Assembly (NCBI GenBank): GCA_963789355.1
Contig: CAWBKK010000010.1
Span: 558,001-622,000, forward strand
Direction: 5' to 3'
From: Gaiellasilicea sp963789355
Lineage (GTDB): Bacteria > Actinomycetota > Thermoleophilia > Gaiellales > Gaiellaceae
DNA: 64,000 nt
This document shows, one piece after another, positions 43,017 through 51,643 of this stretch (positions are counted from its first letter, which is position 1; every line of letters begins with the position of its first letter). A program made the translations under genes and the position numbers. The notes beneath the pieces were generated by a model, which saw only the letters and a program-made list of their open reading frames with translations, did no database searches and had not been told where the DNA came from.

Positions 43017-43304
43017 TCAAGAGGCGGGTTGCACGGCCGACGCGTAGGCGAGCTGGAGGTTCGCGATCACCTGCTCGAAGTCGCGCGTCAGCTCGGGTGG
43101 AACGGCCCCGGCAAGCACCGGCACGAGCGCGCGAAGAGCCTCGATCGCGAGCCGCGCCTGCTCGAGGTCGCGATGCTCCTCGGCCAGGCGGTGGTAGGCG
43201 AGCGAGGCGACGGTGGAGAGCGTCTGCACGAGCAGGTCCGACACCTTGAGCTGGCGCAGGGCGTCGGCGAGCTCCTGCTCGGTGACCTCGTCCTCGGAGC
43301 TCAT
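43017..43304 (-). CDS. DUF1844-like protein (95 aa)
   Basis: A single helical domain: LSTVASLAYHRL, then DLEQARLAIEALRALVPVLAG and a closing ANLQLAYASA. This order (STVA, DLxxARxxIxAL, LQLAF/Y) is the DUF1844 pattern of actinobacteria, where the gene often sits near translation or central-metabolism genes; no function is known. Codes for no cysteine or membrane segment. A palindromic element abuts its start. Confidence 0.7.
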   Translation of the reverse strand: MSSEDEVTEQELADALRQLKVSDLLVQTLSTVASLAYHRLAEEHRDLEQARLAIEALRALVPVLAGAVPPELTRDFEQVIANLQLAYASAVQPAS

Positions 43305-43417
43305 TTCAGAATGACGCTTCGCCGTCGGGGTGCGATGGGTGGTGCGAGCGCAAGGACGCAGGGAGCCGCGATCGTTCCGCCCAGCGCGGCCCGACGGCTC
43401 AAGGCTTCGTTCTGAAA
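43304..43417. repeat. 114-nt palindromic intergenic element, copy B
   Basis: Outer arms TTTCAGAA (43304-43311) and TTCTGAAA (43410-43417), inner arms GCCGTCGGG (43321-43329) and CCCGACGGC (43390-43398). The core at 43350-43367 is identical to 15459-15476. Like copy A it lies just after a minus-strand stop codon and before the next minus-strand gene. Confidence 0.6.
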
Positions 43418-43424
43418 GGAGCTC

Positions 43425-44576
43425 TTAGCCACGAACCGGTACGCCGGCTTGCTCGGCGTAGATCTCCTCGAGCGTCGCGCCTTCCTCGAAGCGGGCGATC
43501 TGCCGTTCGGCGGCATTTCGCTCGGGGATCGCGAGGTACGGTGCCGCACCGATCTCCTCGGCGACCGGAGCGATCCACTCGAGCAGGCGCTCGAGGCGCC
43601 CCCGCGTCGGCAGGACGTCGCCGCGCTCGAGGTCGATCAGCTCACCGGAGAGGCCGTAGCGGATCGCGCGCCAGATGTTCTCCTCGATCAACCGGTGCGG
43701 CTGGTCGGCGACCGGCTCGCCCTCGTCGTGCGCTCGCGCGATCCTCGCCGCGATCGAGGCGCCGAAGGCCGCGAGCGCCTGCGCTTCGGCGAGGTCGGGC
43801 TGGCCGTCCGCGATCCGGATCTCGACGGTCGGGAAGCCGAGGTGCGGGCGGACGCTCCACCAGAGCTGCGTGTGCTCGGTCATCGAGCCGGTCTCGTAGA
43901 GGAAGCGAACGTAGTCCTCGTACTGCTGCCAGGACGAGAACGCGTCGGGGACGCCACAGCGGGGGAAGAAGCGCGTGAAGATCTGCGTCCTCGCCGAGTG
44001 CAGCCCCGTGTTGACGTTCTCGACGAACGGCGAGCTCGCCGAGAGCGCGAGAATCTCGGGGAGGAAATTGCGGAGCCCGTTCGTGACCGCGATCGCGCGG
44101 TCGGCGCCGCGGATGCCGACGTGCACGTGCAACCCGAAGGTGTTGTTGCGCCAGACGACGTAGCGGAGCAGCTGATCGTTGCGCCGGTAGTGCGGCGTGT
44201 CGATGATCCGCTGGTCCTTCCAGTCGGCCCAAGGGTGCGTGCCCGTCGCGGCGAGGCCGATTCCGAGCGTCTCGACGAGCGCGTCCAGCTGTGCCCGCCG
44301 CTCGGTCATCGCAGCCGGGATGTCGGCGAACGACTCGCACCGGCCGGTCTTGATCTCGACCTCGGACGCGATCAGCTCACCGACGAGGTTCGGCTCGAGG
44401 GGGGTTCCCTTGGCGGCCGCTTGCACGTCCTCGAAGCGGTTGACGAGGTCGAGCGAGCCGGGGTCGAGCAGCGCGAACTCTTCCTCGACGGCGATCGTGA
44501 AGTCGGTGCCGCTCTCGAAGCCCTCGCGCGCCGCAGCGAGGAGCTCCGCGTAGCCAAGCCGTTGCTCGTCACCCAT
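43425..44576 (-). CDS. carboxylate-amine ligase, YbdK/GCS2 family
   Basis: A 383-aa ATP-grasp-like ligase related to glutamate-cysteine ligase type 2. Nucleotide/metal residues lie in TIAVEEEFALLD, ELIASEVEIKTG and LHVHVGIRG, followed by the family RxGxxA-like WWSVRPHLGFPTVEIRIADGQPD. ATG 44576 is preferred; an upstream extension would overlap the GT4 gene by 53 bases rather than 8. Members form gamma-glutamyl or similar amide bonds with unknown acceptors. Not demonstrably a glutathione or mycothiol enzyme. Confidence 0.88.
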   Translation of the reverse strand: MGDEQRLGYAELLAAAREGFESGTDFTIAVEEEFALLDPGSLDLVNRFEDVQAAAKGTPLEPNLVGELIASEVEIKTGRCESFADIPAAMTERRAQLDALVETLGIGLAATGTHPWADWKDQRIIDTPHYRRNDQLLRYVVWRNNTFGLHVHVGIRGADRAIAVTNGLRNFLPEILALSASSPFVENVNTGLHSARTQIFTRFFPRCGVPDAFSSWQQYEDYVRFLYETGSMTEHTQLWWSVRPHLGFPTVEIRIADGQPDLAEAQALAAFGASIAARIARAHDEGEPVADQPHRLIEENIWRAIRYGLSGELIDLERGDVLPTRGRLERLLEWIAPVAEEIGAAPYLAIPERNAAERQIARFEEGATLEEIYAEQAGVPVRG

Positions 44577-45828
44577 CGGCCTGAGGGTAGACGAAGGGCT
44601 CGAGCAACCGGTGTGCGACACCGGCCCAGCTCCAGCGGCTCACGGTCGCGGCCCGGGCTGCGGCGCGGACCGCGATCCGGTCGGCCTGAGGCAGCGCGAG
44701 CAACTCGCTCAGCTTCGCCGCCAGCTCGGCGGCGCTCCCGGTCTCGAAGCTCGCGAGGTGGCGTAGGTGGGGCGGGTACTCCTCCTCCAGCCCGTCGGCG
44801 ATCTCGGCCAGGCCGGAGTGACGGGCGACGAGCGGCGGCGAGCCCGCGGCGGCGGCCTCAGCCGCGACCATCCCGAACGCCTCCGGGAAGATCGAGGGAA
44901 CGACGGTCGCGTCGGCCAGCGCGAGCAGATGGACGAGGTGGCGGTGCTCGAGCGGGCCGGTGAAGAGGATGCGCCGGCCGGCACTCGCCTCCAGCGTCCC
45001 GCGGTAGTCGCCGAAGCCGACGATCACGGCGCGGGCGTCGACGTCCTGCAGCGCCTCGAGCAGGACGTGGACGCCCTTGTTGTAGAGGAGCTTCCCGAAG
45101 TAGACGACGACCGGCTCGTCGCCCGCGAGGAACGCGGCCAGGCGCTCGGCGTTGCCTTCGTCGGGGAGCCGCTCGTCCGCGTTGCCGGGGTTCGGCGGAT
45201 CCCGGCGCGCCTCCTCGAGCAGCCCGGCAAGCGCCTCGTCGCGCGGACGAGGACGCCAGTCGTCGACGTCGACTCCCGGCGGCACCTCGCGCACCCGGTC
45301 GGTGTGGCCGACGACGTCCTCCAGCACCTCGCGGATGTGGGCCGAGCCGACGAAGACAGCCTCCGCCTCTGCGAGGGTCTCCCGGCCCCAGGCCGACAGC
45401 GCGTCGTTGCCGCGCATCGAGTACTCGAGCTCCGAGCCGTGCGCCTTGACCGCGAAGGGGGCACCGCTCGCGACGCCGACCGGCGCTCCGAGAAGGACGT
45501 GATTGGTGAAGACGAGGTCGGCGGGCAGGTGCGCACGCAGGGCGGCCGCGTTCCGCTCGACCCAGGCGTCGAGCTCCGCACGGGTGCAGTCCTGGACGAG
45601 CTTCACCTCGTAGCCCTCGTAGCGGTCGAGCACGAACACGGGCAGCAATCCACCCACGTCCGGTCGTACCGTCCTCGCGCCGCCGAGGTCGTAGCGCTCG
45701 GGCTCCGGCTCCTGGCTGAAGACGGTGACGTCGTGGCCGGCGCGCGTCCATTCGCGGGCGAGCGCCCGGGTGTAGACGTTCGAGCCCGTCCCGCCGAGCA
45801 GATACCCGTGCCAGAGCAGGATCTTCAC
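44569..45828 (-). CDS. GT-B glycosyltransferase, family 4 type
   Basis: A 419-aa cytosolic enzyme starting at GTG 45828 with the Rossmann opening KILLWHGYLLGGTGSNVYTRALAREW. The GT4 donor site appears as VVYFGKLLYNKGVHVLLEAL and PSIFPEAFGMVAAEAAAAGSPPLVARHSGLAEI (the E-x7-E motif). Likely transfers a sugar from a nucleotide donor onto a lipid, glycan or small molecule. It overlaps the ligase gene by 8 bases, suggesting a common pathway, but neither acceptor is known. Confidence 0.88.
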   Translation of the reverse strand: MKILLWHGYLLGGTGSNVYTRALAREWTRAGHDVTVFSQEPEPERYDLGGARTVRPDVGGLLPVFVLDRYEGYEVKLVQDCTRAELDAWVERNAAALRAHLPADLVFTNHVLLGAPVGVASGAPFAVKAHGSELEYSMRGNDALSAWGRETLAEAEAVFVGSAHIREVLEDVVGHTDRVREVPPGVDVDDWRPRPRDEALAGLLEEARRDPPNPGNADERLPDEGNAERLAAFLAGDEPVVVYFGKLLYNKGVHVLLEALQDVDARAVIVGFGDYRGTLEASAGRRILFTGPLEHRHLVHLLALADATVVPSIFPEAFGMVAAEAAAAGSPPLVARHSGLAEIADGLEEEYPPHLRHLASFETGSAAELAAKLSELLALPQADRIAVRAAARAATVSRWSWAGVAHRLLEPFVYPQADG

Positions 45829-45889
45829 GACGAATGCAACCCGCAGATCGAGGGATTCGCCATCGCCGCATCCTGCCGATACCGACCCC

Positions 45890-46696
45890 ATGCTGCGCGC
45901 GTTTCTCGTCCTCCTGAACCTCGTCGTCGCCCTTTCCTGGGCGGCAGCGGCGTCCAGCACGGTCACGCCGACCATCTTCCAGGCCGCGCCGCTCTGCGAG
46001 GACGCCGAGGCCGGCTGCGAGGACGACGAGCTCGGCTTCGACGAGGAGTCGTTCGACGACGAGACGTTCGAGGACGAGGACGGCCTCGACCTCGACGGCG
46101 ACGGCTCGGACGACTCCGAGGACTTCGACGACGACGGGGACGAGATCGAGGACTTCGAGGACTTCGACGACGACAACGACGGCGTCGACGACGCCGAGGA
46201 TCACGACTCCGACGACGACGGCGAGGACGACACCAAGGATCGCGACGACGACGACGATGGCGTCGCCGATGCGAAGGACTGCGACCGTGACAACGACGGC
46301 CGAGTCGACTCGAAGGATCCCGACGACGACGGCGACGGCATCGCCGACGCGAAGGACCTCGACGACGACAACGACGGGCTCGCCGACCGCAGGGACTTCG
46401 ACGACGACAACGATGGCATCGCCGACCGCGTGGACGCCGACAACGAGAACGACGGCGTCGGCGACCTGAAGGACGCGGACGACGACAACGACTCGGTGGC
46501 CGACCTGCGCGACCTCGACTTCGACAACGACGGAGTCGCGGGCGCGAAGGACGCCGATGACGACGGCGACGGGCTCGCCGACGCAAAGGATTCCGACGAC
46601 GACAACGACGGTCTCGCCGACCGCTCCGACGCGGACGACGACAACGACGGCGTCCCGGACAGGCGCGAAGCCGCCGCCAAGAACTTGCGCCGCTGA
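45890..46696 (+). CDS. exported Asp-rich protein with thrombospondin-type-3-like Ca2+ repeats (268 aa)
   Basis: After a signal peptide (MLRAFLVLLNLVVALSWAAAA) and an acidic leader with two Cys, the rest is a run of about 13 repeats of the form D-x-DDDNDG-[VIL]-AD-xx-D. Each unit holds the DxDxDG Ca2+ loop of TSP3 and OmpA-linker repeats. Aspartate makes up about 95 of 268 residues. Expected to be an extended Ca2+-stiffened wall protein. There is no anchor or catalytic domain. Antisense frames here are products of the repeat. Confidence 0.82.
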   Translation: MLRAFLVLLNLVVALSWAAAASSTVTPTIFQAAPLCEDAEAGCEDDELGFDEESFDDETFEDEDGLDLDGDGSDDSEDFDDDGDEIEDFEDFDDDNDGVDDAEDHDSDDDGEDDTKDRDDDDDGVADAKDCDRDNDGRVDSKDPDDDGDGIADAKDLDDDNDGLADRRDFDDDNDGIADRVDADNENDGVGDLKDADDDNDSVADLRDLDFDNDGVAGAKDADDDGDGLADAKDSDDDNDGLADRSDADDDNDGVPDRREAAAKNLRR

Positions 46697-46828
46697 CCGT
46701 TCCGGACACGTCCGGGGTCAGACCCCGGCCAGGTCCCTTTCGGGCGGCGAACCCGGCGCGAAAAGCCTCGCGCCAGTGACCGTTGCGGACATGAGGGGTC
46801 CTGGCCCCGACGTGTCCGCTGCGGACAG
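46694..46828. repeat. cluster of short repeats and hairpins between convergent genes
   Basis: TGACCGTTCCGGACA (46694-46708) recurs as TGACCGTTGCGGACA (46777-46791), and a palindrome TGTCCGC-T-GCGGACA closes the set at 46813-46827. Between them lie CCGGGGTC-A-GACCCCGG and GGCGCGA-AAAGCC-TCGCGCC hairpins. It separates the TSP3-like gene (stop 46696) and rex (stop 46864), and can serve as a bidirectional terminator. Confidence 0.55.
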
Positions 46829-46863
46829 GGCCTGGCGCTCCGGGAGGCGGCGCCGGCGGTCCG

Positions 46864-47523
46864 TCAGGTCAGGTGGAAGTAGAGCGCGTAGAGCAGCTCG
46901 ACGGCGGGGTTCGAAGCGTGGACGGCGACGTCCGCAGGCACGTCGAGGAGCGCCTCCGAGTAGTTGAAGACGATCTTCACGCCGGCGTCGATCAGGTCGT
47001 CGGCGGCTTGCTGGGCGCTGCTCGCCGGCACGGCGATCACGCCGACGATGATGTTGTTGTCGCGCACCGCCTCCCGTAGCTGCGCGTACGGCTGCACGGC
47101 GAGGTTGCCGATCGAGCGGCCCGCCTTGTCGGGGTCGGTGTCGAGGACGGCGGCGATGTTGATCCCGTGCTCGGCGAAGATCGGCGAGCTCGCGATCGCC
47201 TGGCCGAGGCGGCCGGCGCCGACGAGCGCGATGTTGTGCTGGCCCTGCGTCCGCAGGATCTTGCGGATCTCACCCAGCAGTCCGTCGATGTTGTAGCCCA
47301 CGCCGCGCTTGCCGAACTTGCCGAAGCTGGAGAGGTCGCGGCGGATCTGGGTGGCGTTGATGTTCGTGTAGTCCGAGATCTCCTGCGAGGAGATCCGGTC
47401 CTTGCCCATCTTCTTTGCCTGCGTCAAGACCTGCAAGTAGCGAGAGAGACGCGCTGCAACCCCTACAGTCAACCGATCCGCCAACTCGTCCCCTTCGTCT
47501 GCTTGTAACAGCCTTCGTGACAT
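46864..47523 (-). CDS. rex: redox-sensing transcriptional repressor Rex
   Basis: A 219-aa NADH/NAD+-ratio sensor. The N-terminal winged helix (SSQEISDYTNINATQIRRDLSSFGKFGKRGVGYN) binds DNA; the C-terminal Rossmann fold has GAGRLGQAIASS, and the domain-swapped helix SNPAVELLYALYFHLT ends the protein. Represses respiratory and fermentative genes until NADH rises. Last in a minus-strand set with the glutaredoxin-like gene and gdh. No clear TTGTGAA-n4-TTCACAA operator was found nearby. Confidence 0.95.
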   Translation of the reverse strand: MSRRLLQADEGDELADRLTVGVAARLSRYLQVLTQAKKMGKDRISSQEISDYTNINATQIRRDLSSFGKFGKRGVGYNIDGLLGEIRKILRTQGQHNIALVGAGRLGQAIASSPIFAEHGINIAAVLDTDPDKAGRSIGNLAVQPYAQLREAVRDNNIIVGVIAVPASSAQQAADDLIDAGVKIVFNYSEALLDVPADVAVHASNPAVELLYALYFHLT

Positions 47524-47559
47524 TGTGCCCGCGGTCTCCAGCAGGCGCAGAAGGAACCG

Positions 47560-47781
47560 TCAGCGGCAGGCCTTCAGCCGCTGCCGGAGCGCGTCGGGGT
47601 GGACGAAGAACGTGAAGGCTCGCTCGCCGTCGATTTCGACGACCGGAATCGACTCGCGATACGCCCGCTCGAGCTCGGGGACTCCGCCGATGTCGACGCG
47701 CTCGAAGGCGCCCGCGCAGACCTGCTCGACCACCTCGAGCGCCCGCTCGCAGAGGTGGCAGCCCGCGGCGGTGTAGAGCAC
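47560..47781 (-). CDS. glutaredoxin-like protein (73 aa)
   Basis: A minimal thioredoxin fold with the active pair CHLC near the N-terminus (LYTAAGCHLCERA), cis-Pro in SIPVVEIDGERAF, and a short C-terminal helix. Members of this DUF836/glutaredoxin-2-like group are short and act on protein disulphides or have unknown partners. GTG 47781 lies 4 bases after the gdh stop, so it is co-transcribed with gdh. Confidence 0.8.
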   Translation of the reverse strand: MLYTAAGCHLCERALEVVEQVCAGAFERVDIGGVPELERAYRESIPVVEIDGERAFTFFVHPDALRQRLKACR

Positions 47782-47785
47782 GACT

Positions 47786-49057
47786 CTAGGGATAGAGACC
47801 CCGTGTCACGGTCGCCTCGGCGACGCGGCGAACTCCCAGCCCGTAGGCGGCCATCCGCATGCTCGTTCCGTGCTGCTTCTGGGTCGCCAACGTCTCCTGG
47901 TAGGCGCGGGTGACGATGTCGTCGAGCCGCTGGTTGACCTCCTGCTCCTTCCAGAAGTACTCCTGCAGCCCTTGCACCCACTCGAAGTAGGAGACGACGA
48001 CCCCGCCCGCGTTGGCAAGGACGTCCGGGAGGACGAGGATGCCGCGATCCTCGAGGATCTCGTCCGCTGCAGGCGTCACCGGCCCGTTCGCCCCTTCGCA
48101 GACGATTCGAGTCTTCACGTTCGACGCGTTCTCGGCGCTGATCACCTGCTCGAGCGCGCACGGTGCGAGCACGTCGCACTCGAGGACGAGCAGCTCCTCG
48201 TTCGTGATCGCGTCGGCGGCCGGGTACGCCTCCAGCGTCCCGTGCTCGGCCTTCCAGGCCAGGACCGACGGAATGTCGAGCCCGGCCGGGGCGTGCAGGC
48301 CGCCGCTGGAGTCGGAGACGGCAAGCACGATGGCGCCCTTCTCGTGCAGCAGGCGTGCGAGATTGCGGCCGACGTTGCCGAAGCCCTGGACGGCCACGCG
48401 GAGCCCTTCGATCGCCTTGTCCTCCTCCGCGAGCGCGTCCGCGATCACATAGAGGGCGCCGCGTGCCGTCGCCTCTTCGCGGCCGAGCGAACCACCGATT
48501 GCGAGCGGCTTGCCGGTGACGACGCCGAGCACGGAATGTCCCTTGTTCATCGAGTAGGTGTCGAAGATCCACGCCATCACGCTCGCGTCGGTGCCGACGT
48601 CGGGCGCGGGGATGTCCTTCTCCGGGCCGATCTCGTTGATGATCTCGCTCGTGTAGCGGCGCGTCAGGCGCTCGAGCTCGCCGCGCGAGAGCTGCTTCGG
48701 GTCGCAGACGACTCCACCTTTCGCGCCGCCGAACGGGAGCCCCATCAGCGCGCACTTCCATGTCATCCACATCGCGAGCGCCTTCACCTCGTCGCGCGTG
48801 ACCGCCGGGTGGTAGCGGATGCCGCCCTTCGAGGGCCCGCGAGCGATGTTGTGGGTGACCCGGTGGCCCCGGAAGACACCCACCGAGCCGTCGTCCATCG
48901 TCACCGGGATCGAGACCTCGACCGCCTTCTTGCACTTCTCGAGCACGGCGATCAGGTTCGGGTCGATCGCGAAGGTCCGCCCGACGCTGCGGAGCTGCTG
49001 GCGTGCGAGCTCGAGCGGATTCTCGCGCAGATGTGTGCGGGCTTCGGCGGTGGACAA
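47786..49057 (-). CDS. glutamate dehydrogenase (Glu/Leu/Phe/Val family)
   Basis: A 423-aa NAD(P)-dependent amino-acid dehydrogenase: substrate-binding KGGIRYHP, catalytic Lys region GGAKGGVVCDPKQLS, and cofactor motif GFGNVGRNLARLL, with VCEGANGPVTPAAD. Length and hexamer-type motifs match bacterial GdhA/GudB. Interconverts glutamate and 2-oxoglutarate plus ammonia. Leads the set gdh-grx-rex, tying it to redox sensing. Exact cofactor preference not visible. Confidence 0.92.
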   Translation of the reverse strand: MSTAEARTHLRENPLELARQQLRSVGRTFAIDPNLIAVLEKCKKAVEVSIPVTMDDGSVGVFRGHRVTHNIARGPSKGGIRYHPAVTRDEVKALAMWMTWKCALMGLPFGGAKGGVVCDPKQLSRGELERLTRRYTSEIINEIGPEKDIPAPDVGTDASVMAWIFDTYSMNKGHSVLGVVTGKPLAIGGSLGREEATARGALYVIADALAEEDKAIEGLRVAVQGFGNVGRNLARLLHEKGAIVLAVSDSSGGLHAPAGLDIPSVLAWKAEHGTLEAYPAADAITNEELLVLECDVLAPCALEQVISAENASNVKTRIVCEGANGPVTPAADEILEDRGILVLPDVLANAGGVVVSYFEWVQGLQEYFWKEQEVNQRLDDIVTRAYQETLATQKQHGTSMRMAAYGLGVRRVAEATVTRGLYP

Positions 49058-49084
49058 GGCCGCGCGGGAGTCTACCCCGCCTCG

Positions 49085-51643
49085 TCAGCGAATCCGGAAG
49101 GTGACGGTCTCGGCTTCGGACGGCCCGTCGGGCGGCACGGCGAGCACCCGTAGGCGGTAGGCGCCCTTCGCGAGCGCGCCCCCGCGCGGGCCGCGGCCGG
49201 TAAGGCCGAAGGCATACCGCCCGGGCAGGACGTCTCGCAAGCGCGCCACCAGACCGACTTGCCTGCCGCCCCGCCAGAGCTCGACGTCGAGCCGGGAGAC
49301 GGGTCGGAGCTGGCGCCGTCCCGCAAGGTCGCGCACCTGTCCTGCCTGAACGGTCAGCACGGCCGGCGCCCGGTCGGAGGCGCGGAAGGAGCGGGTCGAG
49401 AGGCTGACGTTGCCGATCAGCGCCGAGCCCTGGAAAGGCAGCGCAACCGCCCACGGGACGACGACGCGGCCGCCGCCCGCGACCTCGAGTCGGGCCCGGC
49501 CCTGAATCGCGCCGACGCGCCGCGGTAGGAAGGTCAGACGCGCGGTCAGCTTCACCCGGGCGCTCGCGCCGGGAGCGAGGCGCACGCGGGCGGGAGTGGC
49601 CGTGACGGAGACGCCTGCGATCGCTTCCGTCGCGGCTGCGACGCCGACGCTGATCCGCCGCGAGGAGACGTTCCGGATCGTGATCCGTCGCACAGCGTTC
49701 CAGCCCGCCTTGTCGGCGGCGCCGAAGCCCACGGTCGCCGGGTCCGAGACGACCTCTGCGGCGGCGGCAGCAAGTGAATCGAGCGCGCCGGCGCCCTGGG
49801 CGGCAACCGGGCTGCCCGCCGCGGGGACGCTAGTCCCGACGAGGGCGCCCTTCAGCGCGGTCGCGTCGAGCTCGGGACGCGCCTGCGCCAGCGCGACGGC
49901 TGCGCCTCCGGCCAGCGCGGTGGCGGCACTCGTGCCGCTGATCGTGGCGTAGCGCGCGGTGCGATCGGCGTTCCGGCCGGGGTCGGCCGTGACGAGCTCG
50001 ACTCCCGGCGCGGCCACCTCGGGCTTGATCCCGCCTCCGAACGCGAGCCCCTGCGACGAGAACGGAGCGATCGACGCTCGGCGCTCGTTCGTCCGCCGAC
50101 CCGGTGCGCCCAGCGAGACGTGCACGTCGGTGCCGCGGGCGAGCGCGGAGCGCACCGCCGCCGCGGCCTCCCGCGGGATCCCGATCACGGGAACGTCGAG
50201 CCGGTCGTCGAGCCCGAGCGCGCCGGCAGGGACGACGCCGTCAACGAGGATCGCGGCGGTCCCGGCAAGCGCGGCCGAGCGCGCCTCGTCGACCGGCGCA
50301 GAGGTGCGCGCGAGGAGCGTCGCCCGGCCCGCGACGAGGCTGTAGCCCTCGTCGTCGAAGTAGCGGGCGAGTGGCGTCCCGCGCGGCCCGTCGGCCGCGT
50401 CGCGTCGTGGTCGAACAACTGTCAAGGCCAGGGGTCCGCGCGGCGCGGCGGAACCCGCCAACGCGACCTCACGGTCGAGCAGCATCTGCAGGCCGGCCCG
50501 CACGATCACGCGAACGGTGGCGGTGTCGTCGCGAAGGTCCGCCGCGGCGACTGTGAGCGCGTCCGGGGCGCCGCCGGGGCCGCCGATGCTGCCGTAGTTC
50601 GGGCCGGCCGGCCCCTCGTTGCCCGCGGGCACGACGACGAGCGTGTCCAGCTGCGCCGCACCCTCGACCGCCCGCGCGATCGGCCCGTCCGGGAACGACG
50701 CGAACGGCTCGGTCACGCCGACGACGGCCACACGGGCGCCGTCGAGCACATCGCCGTCCGCGTCGGGATCGACGGCGCGCTCGATCCCCGCGAGGAGCTG
50801 GTCGGTGCGGCCATAGGTGGCGAATCCGCCCTCGGCGCTGGGCTGCCACCCGGCGACGCGAATCGGCAGGATCGTCGCGGCCGGGACGACACCGTGGGTT
50901 CCACCCGGCCCGCCGCTGCCCGCGATCAGGCCGGCCAGCTGAGTGCCGTGCCGCTCGAGCCGGGTCGGCTCGTCCGGATGGGCGCGCGCGATCGCACGCC
51001 GCTCCGGGTCGAGCATGTCGAGACCTTCGAGCAGCCGCTCGCGGATGAAGGGATGCGTGATGTCGACGCCGGTGTCGAGGAGCGCGACCGTGATCCCGCT
51101 GCCGTCGAAGCCCGGGATTCCCAGCTCGGCCCGCCGGCCCGCACCCGGAGCGAACGCGGCCCCGCGCAGCTCCGCCGCCGAGAGAGCGGCCGGGTAGGCC
51201 GCCCGGACCGGGTAGACGCCGAGAACATCCACGTCCCGCTCCAGGAGCGCGAGCGCGCGCGCGTCGATCGCCGCGGCGAAGCCGTTGAACGTGCGCGTAT
51301 AGACGAAGTCCGGCACGAGCTGGATCCCCTCGCGGGAGAGCCGCGCGGCGATCTGCTTCTGGGCCGCGAGCGCTCCCGCGGTCCACTGCCGCATAGCCGA
51401 CTCGGTCGCCGTACCGCCCGCCTCGGCCATTCGGTCGGCGAGCGATGCGCTCTTGAGTACGACGATCATCCGCTGCCCGATCGCAATCGGGGCGCGATCG
51501 CCGTCGACGAACCCGCGCCACGCGGCTGCGCCCTCCTCGGGGGCGGCCGGCGGCTGCGCCCCCTGGCCGCCGCCGGCTGCCAGCAGCGCGACCGCGATCG
51601 CCAGGCCCGCGGCCAAGCTGCGGCGGTCAGGCCCGCGATGCAT
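49085..51643 (-). CDS. secreted subtilisin-like serine protease (852 aa)
   Basis: S8 protease with signal peptide, I9-type propeptide (RMIVVLKSASLADRM), catalytic Asp in LLDTGVD, His in ERHGTQLAG, Asn in PAGNEGPAG, and Ser in ISGTSAATALAGG. Between His and Ser sits a PA-like insertion (~390-520), and C-terminal beta domains (Ig-like) follow. Unrelated in detail to the 975-aa subtilase of this window. ATG 51643 is chosen; the start overlaps the tsaD stop by 17 bases, so expression is coupled to the t6A cluster. Confidence 0.9.
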   Translation of the reverse strand: MHRGPDRRSLAAGLAIAVALLAAGGGQGAQPPAAPEEGAAAWRGFVDGDRAPIAIGQRMIVVLKSASLADRMAEAGGTATESAMRQWTAGALAAQKQIAARLSREGIQLVPDFVYTRTFNGFAAAIDARALALLERDVDVLGVYPVRAAYPAALSAAELRGAAFAPGAGRRAELGIPGFDGSGITVALLDTGVDITHPFIRERLLEGLDMLDPERRAIARAHPDEPTRLERHGTQLAGLIAGSGGPGGTHGVVPAATILPIRVAGWQPSAEGGFATYGRTDQLLAGIERAVDPDADGDVLDGARVAVVGVTEPFASFPDGPIARAVEGAAQLDTLVVVPAGNEGPAGPNYGSIGGPGGAPDALTVAAADLRDDTATVRVIVRAGLQMLLDREVALAGSAAPRGPLALTVVRPRRDAADGPRGTPLARYFDDEGYSLVAGRATLLARTSAPVDEARSAALAGTAAILVDGVVPAGALGLDDRLDVPVIGIPREAAAAVRSALARGTDVHVSLGAPGRRTNERRASIAPFSSQGLAFGGGIKPEVAAPGVELVTADPGRNADRTARYATISGTSAATALAGGAAVALAQARPELDATALKGALVGTSVPAAGSPVAAQGAGALDSLAAAAAEVVSDPATVGFGAADKAGWNAVRRITIRNVSSRRISVGVAAATEAIAGVSVTATPARVRLAPGASARVKLTARLTFLPRRVGAIQGRARLEVAGGGRVVVPWAVALPFQGSALIGNVSLSTRSFRASDRAPAVLTVQAGQVRDLAGRRQLRPVSRLDVELWRGGRQVGLVARLRDVLPGRYAFGLTGRGPRGGALAKGAYRLRVLAVPPDGPSEAETVTFRIR

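Noticed and set aside
43425..44576. EgtA or GshA (ergothioneine/glutathione synthesis)
   Set aside because: The family fold matches YbdK-type ligases and no egt or gsh partners are nearby, so no pathway was assigned.
46030..46680. Tandem short repeats considered as a CRISPR array
   Set aside because: The periodicity is codon-based (DDDNDG units in one protein frame), spacers are not unique, and no cas genes are near.
47500..47560. Rex operator upstream of rex
   Set aside because: TTGTAACAGCCTTCGTGACA shows only partial symmetry and does not fit TTGTGAA-n4-TTCACAA.
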